Below are positions 6,336 to 12,446 of a stretch of DNA of 12,446 nucleotides, piece after piece. How positions within the stretch are numbered: the first letter of the stretch is position 1; the number at the start of each line of letters is the position of its first letter. Location: contig DOWG01000045.1 in NCBI GenBank assembly GCA_003519685.1, forward strand, positions 1,136-13,581, in the 5' to 3' direction. The notes below the pieces were generated by a model. It was given only the letters and a program-made list of their open reading frames with translations, did not search any database and was not told the DNA's origin. The stretch is from Lachnospiraceae bacterium. GTDB taxonomy: Bacteria; Bacillota; Clostridia; Lachnospirales; Lachnospiraceae. Position numbers and translations under genes: made by a program.

Positions 6336-8135
6336 ATGTATTTTGAATTACTGAAAGATTGGTGTGATACTTTAATCAGACTCCAGGTGACTGAAATTAA
6401 GAATAAAAAATTATACGGAGGGATTATGTGTCCCTCTTGTGCTAGAATCCATGGACGCTGCGGAGACGCTATTTTTCCTATGATGTATATGGCAGCAAGA
6501 ACCGGAGAGGATAAATATCTGGAATGTGCTAAATTACTGTTCCATTGGTCAGAGAACATGACAAGACCAGATGGCAGTTACAATAATGATACCAACAGTG
6601 ACTGGAAAGGAATTACGGTTTTCGCTTCCATACAGCTGGGAGAAGCGTTATATTATCACGGCGATTTATTGGACTCTAAAACCCGAACCTTATGGCTCAA
6701 GCGTTTTCAGACATCAATCGATTACTTGTTGACCAAAATTGAAAAAATCGGAGGCAATATTAATTATCCCTTAACCTGTGCAGCTGCAATGACCATAGCA
6801 TATAAGCTGCTGAAGGCTGATAAATATGCCGATAAGGCTCGTAAATTAGCCCATGGAGCTCTTAGCTATTTTACGGAAGAAGGTCTGCTATTTGGGGAAG
6901 GAAAACCCAATGACGGAATATCAGAGAAGGGTTGCCGGCCTGTGGATTTAGGCTATAATGTGGAAGAATCCCTGCCCGGTCTGCTTACCTACGCTTTGTA
7001 TTATGAAGATGAAGAAGTTTTGGAAATGGTTATGAAATCCATGGAGACTCACCTTTTATTTATGCTTCCTGATGGAGCCTGGGATAATAGCTGGGGAACC
7101 AGGAATAATAAATGGAGTTATTGGGGTAGCCGTACCTCAGACGGCTGTCAGGCTGGTTATGGCCTGCTTGCGGATAGAAATCCTTTATTTGGTGAGGCGG
7201 TATATCGGAATACCCTGTTACTTAGGGAATGTACCCATGATGGGTTGTTGTACGGTGGACCTATGTATTACAGTGCAGGGGAACCGCCCTGTGTACATCA
7301 TACATTCTGCCACGCCAAGGCAATTGCTATCATGCTGGAACATGGGATAGAACCAAGTCATAGTGTGAAACTTCCCAGGGAAACGGCTGAAGGAATCAGG
7401 TATTTTCCATCAATTCATGTCGGTTTAATTGCCAAGGGTGATTGGCGGATGACGGTTTCTGATTATGATTTTGAATACAGCGAGGAAGGGCATGCTACTG
7501 GTGGTGCAATTACAATGTTATGGAGTAAAACCATAGGGCCGGTACTTGCAGGTACCATGAGCAAATATTACCTGGTGGAATCCAACAACATGCAGCTTCC
7601 CAACTATACTAAAGATATTTGTCTAACACCCCGGATTGAAGTATTACAAGAGAATACCTACTATCGTAATATTAATGATAAATCTGCAACCGTTGAGTAC
7701 AAGGACAATGATAAAGTTGTTGTTACAGCTATTGGAAAACTGGTTGATGGCAGGCAGCAGGGGAATGAGCCGTATCAGATCCAATATGAACTTAATGATA
7801 CGGAAATTGTAATCAAGGGACATACCAGTGCACAAAATGCCAAATTTTATATACCTGTGATATCCCAAAGCGGAAATGCAGTCAAAGAATTAAGTGAGAA
7901 TAAATATTACATAGAGACTCAAAAAGGAATGATTCATCTCATCTCGGATTGTAATTTGAAAATTTTAAAGGGATTTGCGAAGAAAAAGTCCTTGGAAGAG
8001 GAAGAACCAACTAAAAAAGAAGTCAATCGTATATTTAACCCAGTAGGCGGTTTTGAGGCTGTGCCATTTTACATTGATATCAAGCCGGGGGAAGAGTTTC
8101 GGGTAAAGATCGAAGTAATTCAAACCAGTTTTTAA
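6336..8135 (+). CDS. Putative cytoplasmic polysaccharide lyase, alpha-toroid plus beta-sandwich build (family unassigned)
   Basis: This 599-residue protein has AGGAG at 6324-6328 seven bases before its ATG and no signal peptide. Residues ~1-340 are helical with repeated glycan-enzyme features: YGGIMCPSCARIHGRCGDAI (27-46), WSENMTRPDGSYNND (71-85), WKGITVFASIQLGEAL (90-105), NINYPLTCAAAM (141-152), GEGKPNDG (187-194), DLGYNVEESLPGLLTYAL (204-221), WGSRTSDGCQAGYG (263-276) and VHHTFCHAKAIA (320-331). Residues ~355-599 are beta-rich. This is the layout of heparinase II/III-like and other (alpha/alpha)-toroid lyases. By analogy N141 or N143, Y207 and H321, H322 or H326 are candidate catalytic residues. 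I do not recognise a CAZy family with confidence. Its place after a GH88 gene, last before a terminator, fits a lyase making unsaturated oligosaccharides for that hydrolase. A hydrolase or epimerase with the same fold remains possible. Confidence 0.6.
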   Translation: MYFELLKDWCDTLIRLQVTEIKNKKLYGGIMCPSCARIHGRCGDAIFPMMYMAARTGEDKYLECAKLLFHWSENMTRPDGSYNNDTNSDWKGITVFASIQLGEALYYHGDLLDSKTRTLWLKRFQTSIDYLLTKIEKIGGNINYPLTCAAAMTIAYKLLKADKYADKARKLAHGALSYFTEEGLLFGEGKPNDGISEKGCRPVDLGYNVEESLPGLLTYALYYEDEEVLEMVMKSMETHLLFMLPDGAWDNSWGTRNNKWSYWGSRTSDGCQAGYGLLADRNPLFGEAVYRNTLLLRECTHDGLLYGGPMYYSAGEPPCVHHTFCHAKAIAIMLEHGIEPSHSVKLPRETAEGIRYFPSIHVGLIAKGDWRMTVSDYDFEYSEEGHATGGAITMLWSKTIGPVLAGTMSKYYLVESNNMQLPNYTKDICLTPRIEVLQENTYYRNINDKSATVEYKDNDKVVVTAIGKLVDGRQQGNEPYQIQYELNDTEIVIKGHTSAQNAKFYIPVISQSGNAVKELSENKYYIETQKGMIHLISDCNLKILKGFAKKKSLEEEEPTKKEVNRIFNPVGGFEAVPFYIDIKPGEEFRVKIEVIQTSF

Positions 8136-8146
8136 GCATAGTAAAC

Positions 8147-8177
8147 AGGCCGGGATATATGCCCGGCCTAAATTTTT
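8147..8177 (+). terminator. Strong Rho-independent terminator closing the carbohydrate operon
   Basis: AGGCCGGG (8147-8154) pairs perfectly with CCCGGCCT (8162-8169) across a short AT-rich loop, followed by AAATTTTT. It lies 12 bases after the stop of the 599-residue gene. It could also stop transcripts from the minus strand, but the tail on that side is weaker. Confidence 0.92.
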
Positions 8178-8182
8178 AGCTT

Positions 8183-8350
8183 TTATTGATAGACTTCTTT
8201 TACTCTAACATAAATAATCCTGGGAAATTCATTAAAACCCGCTATTTTAGCAGCTTTTTCATGTTTGCCTTCGTTATATTTTTTCTCTAATAATGTAACA
8301 GTATTTCTTACGGAAACAAAGATGTATAACCAGATTGATTTTACTGACTT
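8183..8350 (-). pseudogene. Minus-strand C-terminal gene remnant, 55 codons without a start
   Basis: On the minus strand a frame runs from 8350 to the TAA at 8183-8185 and encodes 55 residues, with no ATG, GTG or TTG codon in it. The translation looks protein-like: LYIFVSVRNTV, then LLEKKYNEGKHEKAAKIAGF, then NEFPRIIYVRVKEVYQ and stop. The frame is closed by a stop at 8351-8353, close to where an IS1182-like fragment seems to begin. It could be the tail of a gene cut by the element's insertion, lying back-to-back with the operon terminator. I cannot assign a family. A short chance frame is not excluded. Confidence 0.35.
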
Positions 8351-8931
8351 TTACGACGTTTTGTGGTAAAATATATGCAAGGTATTTAGATAATCCAACA
8401 TCTTTTTCTTGCAGTTATAACAAATATTTCATTATGAAAAGAGGCAAAAGTCGTGTATAAAACTACTGATAATTCTCAAAATGATTTTCTGAGCTTCAAC
8501 CAACCGTTAGGACTTTATATGGATCCTAATAATAGATGGATCAAAATGGCGGCATCTATTCCGTGGGAGCAGTTCGAACGCAAATATGCGAGACTATTAA
8601 AAGGTAAAAACGGAAATGTTGCTAAGCCACTCCGTCTGGCTCTTGGTTCACTGATCATACAGACAAAGTATCAGTATTCTGACAGGGAACTAGTAGAGCA
8701 ATTGACAGAAAACCCATATTATCAGTATTTTGTCGGCCTTCCCGGATATCAGGAAAACCCACCAATTGATGTAAGTACATTGGTGCTGTTTCGTAAACGC
8801 CTGAAGCCGGATGTCATCATGGAAGCAAATGAATATATATTGGCAGCCACGAAAGAAAAGGAATCCAAATCAGAGGGTAAAAGATGATGACAATGTACTT
8901 ATAAGGGGAGGTATTATAGATGGCATGTGCT
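8351..8931 (+). mobile_element. Remnant of an IS1182-like insertion sequence (approximate limits)
   Basis: The stretch contains the leader and first third of an IS1182-type transposase, then frame-shifted transposase-like sequence up to about 8931, where similarity appears to stop and a different small gene begins. The DDE catalytic domain and the right end of the element are missing. The left limit is inferred from the stop of the interrupted minus-strand frame; no terminal repeats or target duplication could be recognised. The element cannot move by itself. Confidence 0.5.
8453..8887 (+). pseudogene. IS1182-family transposase, truncated N-terminal part
   Basis: The 144-residue product matches only the N-terminal (DUF772-type) domain of IS1182 transposases, which are normally around 450-550 residues. 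Visible signatures are FNQPLGLYMDPNNRWIKMA (residues ~15-33), LRLALGSLIIQTKYQYSDRE (~62-81), ENPYYQYFVGLPGYQ (86-100) and VLFRKRLKPDVIMEANEYIL (111-130). The start is a GTG at 8453 behind AGAGG. The frame ends at TGA 8885-8887, directly after an AAAAG. One frame away the reading continues from 8883 as DDDN, a few altered residues, then IID at 8913-8921, where an intact relative would begin its DDE domain with a GTLILDATCAP-type sequence. This indicates a one-base frameshift followed by decay and loss of the catalytic domain. The gene is inactive. Confidence 0.85.
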
Positions 8932-9240
8932 ACCAAACATGGCAGGGACAGGCTCAGGAAGCGGAATGGTCTTAATCATAAATCTATCGACAGGATAGTA
9001 GAAAAGGTATACCGGGACGGGTTACAGCATGGTGAGACCACGGGACGACTGAATAAATGGATTACGAAGCTTTATTTCTCCAACAAGACAGCGGATTCCA
9101 TCCGTATCTATGGTGACAAGGCTTACATATTTACAGGGAGTCTCCTAATCACAGTACTTCAGGTTCCCAATAACCTATTAGATATCGTGAAAATCGATAA
9201 AAAGCGGAAGAAAGACAGAATGCAGGATATTAATAGGTAA
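8920..9240 (+). CDS. Small basic hypothetical protein, possible DUF4258/BrnT-like fold
   Basis: The 106-residue product has a strong ribosome binding site (AAGGGGAGG, 8903-8910, before ATG 8920). It is rich in Lys and Arg and has no signal peptide or membrane segment. The body reads HGRDRLRKRNGLNHKSIDRI (residues 8-27), GETTGRLNKWITKLYF (38-53), then a beta hairpin IRIYGDKAYIF...LLITVLQVPNNLL. The order H..R...R.G.., helix, then strand-turn-strand ending in TVL.VP recalls DUF4258/BrnT-type proteins of the RelE superfamily. Similar short proteins seem common in Clostridia, from memory. The first codons (MACAT) overlap what looks like decayed transposase sequence, so the native start may have been replaced by an IS-derived start. 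No antitoxin-like partner gene is seen beside it. The function is unknown; an RNase-like toxin or a phage or mobile-element protein are possibilities. Confidence 0.6.
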   Translation: MACATKHGRDRLRKRNGLNHKSIDRIVEKVYRDGLQHGETTGRLNKWITKLYFSNKTADSIRIYGDKAYIFTGSLLITVLQVPNNLLDIVKIDKKRKKDRMQDINR

Positions 9241-9463
9241 GCGACATTATCTTTAATAAAAGAGTAACATATCATGAATATGCTAACACAAGGAATTGAT
9301 CCGATCAATGGGGATCCGAGATGTGTTATCCAATGAAATCGAATATCAAACGAAGAAAATTATGAATTATTCGAATACATAGTACCCTATTCAGGTGTAT
9401 TCCAGGGATTTAGAGGATTTTTGTTAGGAATTTGGCGGCTGGATTGTGGTTGGGAAGGAAAGC
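9241..9463. other. Intergenic region before the SNF2 gene
   Basis: Apart from the two dyads, no gene and no convincing promoter was found. A 20-codon frame opening with an ATG at 9274 and ending GDPRCVIQ is too short to support. The promoter of the SNF2 gene is presumably here but cannot be placed. Confidence 0.4.
9265..9309. promoter_or_regulatory. Two adjacent dyad symmetries upstream of the SNF2 gene
   Basis: TAACATAT and ATATGCTA (9265-9285) form an inverted repeat with one mismatch around CATGA. Ten bases on, ATTGATC-C-GATCAAT (9295-9309) is a perfect 15-base palindrome. They lie between the small ORF and the SNF2 gene, about 155-200 bases before its start, and have no T-run. They could be operators or a relic of a mobile-element end. 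Confidence 0.35.
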
Positions 9464-12103
9464 ATGGCAAAAAGTAAGATATCTCCATTAAATTTTATGA
9501 TAACGGTGGATGGATTCCAGTTGGACATTATGGAGGATACAGAATTAAGTACGGAGGAGATGGCTTTAAGGGAGAGCTTTGAGCAGAACAAGTATCAAGC
9601 ATTGTTACAGCTGAGCTTTCAAGAGCAAAAGGAATGGTACTCGGTTTCTCTCACTTTTCTGTACCGATTGTCTGACTTGTTTCAGAAAACACTTTTAAAA
9701 GCTCCGGAACTTGAAATTCTTCGTGAAAACCTAAGAGTCAAGCTTGAGTTAGACGATTTACAAGAATTTTTAAATACCGTTCCATTTATTCCGGGTTCTG
9801 AGTATGTTACAGCTGATTGGATGGAAGGAATATGGCAGAAATTAAATGATGTATATAGGCAAGAGATAAAGCAATATAACGGTACGGTAGAGATGTATCT
9901 GACGGAAAAGAATCAGAACATTCGGGTACCCGGCCGTATTTTCTTTCATCTGGTGGAGAATCCAAAGGATGAGCTTCCATTTGCATTTATGGCGACCTAT
10001 TCTAGAAGTGATAATGGAAAATATGTTCGTCATGTACCGCTAAAGTACGCTTTAGAAGAATACAAAAATGAGGAAAAGAAGCTGTTGGAATTAATGGCGT
10101 CTTTGGGAAGGGCAGCCGACAAGAGTAATTTAATCGCGGGACTTATGGAGACAGGAGAGCTGTTTTATCCTCTGAAATTAACAGCAAGTGAAGCGTATAC
10201 ATTTTTAAAGGAGATTCCGCTTTATGAGGAAGCAGGTATCCTATGCCGGATGCCAAATTGGTGGAAGAAAAAGAATCGATCGATCGGATTTACCGTCTCT
10301 ATCGGAGATAAAAAGCCATCTTATGTTGGTCTTGATTCCCTGATATCCGTTCAGCCAAAACTAAGTTTTGATGGTGAAAATATTACAGTAGAAGAATTAA
10401 AGGAATTGTTAATGGCTTCCGAAGGACTAGCCTTACTCAAAGGAAAATGGGTTGAAGTAGATTATGAAAAGCTTCAGCATATATTGGATGCCTATGAGAA
10501 AGTTGCAGATTATTATGAGAAGGAATCACTGACACTGGCGGAAGCTATGCGTTTAGAATTAAATCCGGAACAGATATTTGATCTTCCAGTGGAAGAGGAT
10601 AATGTTCAAGTGACCAATGGTATATGGATGAAACAGCTGAGAAAAACTCTGGACAATCCATCTGCTATAGAGTCTGAATCTTTACCGAAAAGCTTTCAAG
10701 CACAGCTGCGTCCCTATCAGAATACCGGTGTTACTTGGCTCTCCTATATGAGGCATCTAGGATTTGGAGCCTGCTTGGCGGATGATATGGGGTTAGGCAA
10801 GACCGTTCAGGTGATTGCGCTTATGGAAAAATGCCGTACAGAAACCGGTGGCCATGTCTTATTAATTGTTCCTGCTTCCTTATTGGGAAACTGGGAAAAA
10901 GAATTGAAACGGTTTGCTCCAGAACTGCCCTTTCAGATTCAACACGGGAAAAAGGAAAAAGAAATAACGGAAGGCAGTTCTCTGACACCTTTTCCGGAGT
11001 TTCTTACCATTACCACCTATGGAATGATTACCAAGGATGAGACATTTGGCCAAATTATATGGGATATGATTATTTTAGATGAGGCACAGGCAATCAAAAA
11101 CCCGGGAACAAAGCAGACGAAAGCGATGAAACAGCTGAAAGGACGTATGAAAATTGCCCTGACAGGTACTCCGATTGAAAATCGATTATCTGAACTATGG
11201 TCTTTATTTGATTTTCTTAATCCGGGGCTGCTGGGAAGCGCTAAGGAGTTTGGAGATTTTAGTAAGAAAATGATACAGAATAATAAAAACTATCAGAGGT
11301 TGCGCAATATGATTCATCCATTTATTCTGCGCCGGTTAAAGACGGATAAGAAAGTTATCCAGGATCTGCCTGAAAAAATAGAGATTAAGGAACATATTGC
11401 ATTAACGAAGAAGCAAATCGCTCTATATCGTAGTTTTGTTAAAAGCCTGGAGCAGAAGCTGGAGACTTCCGACGGCATTGAAAGAAAAGGCCTGGTATTA
11501 GCAGCATTGATGAAATGTAAACAGATTTGTAACCATCCTGACCAATATCTCGGTCAGCAAGAATACAAAGCGGAAGCTAGTGGAAAGTTCCTTCACCTTC
11601 AGGAACTGTGTGAGACGATCTATGAAAAAAGAGAACGGGTTCTGGTATTTACACAATTTAAGGAAATGACGGAACCTCTTGCAGCATTTCTGGAGCAGAT
11701 TTTCCATAGAAAAGGTTTGGTTATAAACGGAAGTGTCCCACCGAAAAAGCGGACAGAACTGGTGGAGCAATTTAATGGGGAAGCTTACGTACCATTTATG
11801 GTATTATCCTTAAAAGCTGGCGGAGTGGGACTGAATCTAACTGCAGCAAATCATGTCATACATTTCGATCGTTGGTGGAATCCTGCGGTGGAGAACCAAG
11901 CCACGGATAGGGCTTTTCGTATTGGCCAAAGAAAGAATGTATTTGTATACAAGATGATTGCAGACGGAACGATTGAAGAAAAGATTGATCAAATGATAAT
12001 GGATAAAGAACAGTTATTAGAGGATGTAATCAGCTCCGGTAAGGAGGCTTGGATTACGGAATTAAGTAATCAGGAAATTATGAACCTGTTTCGTATGGAT
12101 TGA
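9464..12103 (+). CDS. SNF2-family DNA-dependent ATPase/helicase (YwqA-like)
   Basis: This 879-residue protein is a superfamily 2 ATPase that moves along double-stranded DNA without classical strand separation. The start is the ATG at 9464 (MAKSKISPLN) behind GGGAAGG at 9452-9458; an upstream GTG at 9446 is less likely. The N-terminal ~400 residues are the bacterial SNF2-associated region and contain no SWIM motif. The two RecA-like lobes carry motif I ADDMGLGKTVQ (439-449), motif II DEAQ (539-542), motif III LTGTPIENRLSELWSLFDFL (from 566), motif IV VLVFTQF, motif V GGVGLNL (786-792) and motif VI QATDRAFRIGQ (812-822) with both arginines. All key residues are present, so it should be active. 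A SWIM zinc-finger gene follows after 54 bases, a pairing known from Bacillus ywqA-ywqB. Its role may be in DNA repair, transcription recycling or defence; the sequence does not tell. Confidence 0.95.
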   Translation: MAKSKISPLNFMITVDGFQLDIMEDTELSTEEMALRESFEQNKYQALLQLSFQEQKEWYSVSLTFLYRLSDLFQKTLLKAPELEILRENLRVKLELDDLQEFLNTVPFIPGSEYVTADWMEGIWQKLNDVYRQEIKQYNGTVEMYLTEKNQNIRVPGRIFFHLVENPKDELPFAFMATYSRSDNGKYVRHVPLKYALEEYKNEEKKLLELMASLGRAADKSNLIAGLMETGELFYPLKLTASEAYTFLKEIPLYEEAGILCRMPNWWKKKNRSIGFTVSIGDKKPSYVGLDSLISVQPKLSFDGENITVEELKELLMASEGLALLKGKWVEVDYEKLQHILDAYEKVADYYEKESLTLAEAMRLELNPEQIFDLPVEEDNVQVTNGIWMKQLRKTLDNPSAIESESLPKSFQAQLRPYQNTGVTWLSYMRHLGFGACLADDMGLGKTVQVIALMEKCRTETGGHVLLIVPASLLGNWEKELKRFAPELPFQIQHGKKEKEITEGSSLTPFPEFLTITTYGMITKDETFGQIIWDMIILDEAQAIKNPGTKQTKAMKQLKGRMKIALTGTPIENRLSELWSLFDFLNPGLLGSAKEFGDFSKKMIQNNKNYQRLRNMIHPFILRRLKTDKKVIQDLPEKIEIKEHIALTKKQIALYRSFVKSLEQKLETSDGIERKGLVLAALMKCKQICNHPDQYLGQQEYKAEASGKFLHLQELCETIYEKRERVLVFTQFKEMTEPLAAFLEQIFHRKGLVINGSVPPKKRTELVEQFNGEAYVPFMVLSLKAGGVGLNLTAANHVIHFDRWWNPAVENQATDRAFRIGQRKNVFVYKMIADGTIEEKIDQMIMDKEQLLEDVISSGKEAWITELSNQEIMNLFRMD

Positions 12104-12157
12104 TGAATAGCAGATAATTGTGTAAGAATCTGAACTTTAGAACGGAAGTGATAGGAT

Positions 12158-12446
12158 ATGTCAAAGTATTTTGAACCCTATATGAGCGCAGCGGAACGAG
12201 CCAGGCTGGCAGGGAATGCGGCAAAAAGACTTAAGAAAAATAATTCGGATTTATCACCGGTTATTATTGAGGGAAGAACGATTGCAAAAACCTGGTGGGG
12301 GAAGGCTTGGAATGATAACCTAGAAAGATATGCAGATTATTCGAATCGGATTGGACGGGGAAAAAGTTATGTTCGAAGTGGAGCCGTGGTGGACCTGCAA
12401 ATAGATAAGGGAATCGTAAATGCCAAGGTACAGGGAACGAAAAGGA
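12158..12446 (+). CDS. SWIM zinc-finger domain protein (YwqB-like), N-terminal part
   Basis: The frame opens at ATG 12158 (MSKYFEPYMSAAERARLAGN), behind a weak GGAAGTG at 12144-12150, and stays open to the end of the window; 96 codons are visible. The segment IAKTWWGKAWNDNLERYADY, followed by SNRIGRGKSYVRSGAVVDLQ, is the characteristic N-terminal region of proteins that carry a SWIM zinc finger (CxC...CxH) further on. The zinc ligands would lie beyond the window. It follows the SNF2 gene by 54 bases with no terminator between, so the two are likely one transcript. SWIM domains bind DNA or protein, and this protein probably works together with the SNF2 ATPase. The family call rests on the conserved WWGKAW and YVR.GAV segments. 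Confidence 0.88.
   Translation, partial: MSKYFEPYMSAAERARLAGNAAKRLKKNNSDLSPVIIEGRTIAKTWWGKAWNDNLERYADYSNRIGRGKSYVRSGAVVDLQIDKGIVNAKVQGTKR

Larger units (their letters stand above)
8136..8452. other. Intergenic stretch between the carbohydrate operon and the transposase fragment
   Basis: Apart from the terminator (8147-8177) and the minus-strand remnant (8183-8350), this holds the leader of the transposase fragment. A TAAAAT at 8367-8372 could be a -10 site but has no good -35 partner. I could not identify the terminal inverted repeat of the insertion element, although the change of character near 8350 suggests its left end lies between about 8340 and 8400. Confidence 0.4.

Noticed and set aside
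7072..7350. Plus-strand 92-codon ORF inside the putative lyase gene
   Set aside because: It is a shifted frame of the 599-residue gene with no domain signal.
8879..8892. Programmed -1/+1 frameshift to make a full transposase
   Set aside because: The downstream frame carries altered residues and the catalytic domain is absent, so decay explains it better.
9274..9336. Twenty-codon ORF (MNMLTQGIDPINGDPRCVIQ)
   Set aside because: It is too short, has no Shine-Dalgarno site and overlaps the two dyads.
9446..9463. GTG start for the SNF2 gene
   Set aside because: The GGGAAGG at 9452-9458 is correctly spaced for the ATG at 9464 and lies downstream of the GTG.
1..12446. CRISPR array, tRNA, rRNA or prophage genes
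   Set aside because: No regularly spaced repeats, no cloverleaf-like or rRNA segments, and no phage structural genes were seen.

Overview
The window is AT-rich and reads like the chromosome of a Gram-positive anaerobe of the Clostridia, most likely Lachnospiraceae (Lachnoclostridium phytofermentans-like). This rests on purine-rich Shine-Dalgarno sites, a CUT1 carbohydrate transporter of the LplA/LplB/YtcP type beside a large AraC regulator, and a SNF2 helicase paired with a SWIM-domain protein. The organism assignment is inference. All intact genes lie on the + strand.

Region 1 (1-8177) is a carbohydrate-utilisation cluster. In order it holds the C-terminal part of an AraC-type regulator, a large solute-binding lipoprotein (start corrected to 1248), and a stem-loop that probably lowers expression downstream. 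Two ABC permeases follow (the second with its start corrected to 3944), then a GH88 unsaturated glucuronyl hydrolase. Next comes a short remnant that looks like the C-terminus of a lost lyase, then a 599-residue protein with the probable build of a toroid-type polysaccharide lyase. A strong intrinsic terminator closes the unit. Neither enzyme has a signal peptide. The simplest model is that uronic-acid oligosaccharides are bound outside, imported by the transporter (its ATPase is not here), cut by the 599-residue protein, and stripped of their unsaturated uronic acid by the GH88 enzyme in the cytoplasm. The glycan is not determined; a glycosaminoglycan or a bacterial or plant uronic-acid polymer would fit.

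Region 2 (about 8180-9460) is a scar zone. It holds a 55-codon minus-strand tail with no start codon, an IS1182-like transposase cut short by a frameshift after its N-terminal domain, and a 106-codon ORF whose first codons appear to derive from the transposase. That ORF encodes a small basic protein, possibly of the DUF4258/BrnT type. A stretch with two dyad symmetries follows.

Region 3 (9464-12446) holds a complete SNF2-family ATPase and the start of a SWIM zinc-finger protein, a pairing like ywqA-ywqB of Bacillus. The second gene runs off the window.

The least explained items are the 599-residue putative lyase and the IS-derived start of the small ORF.
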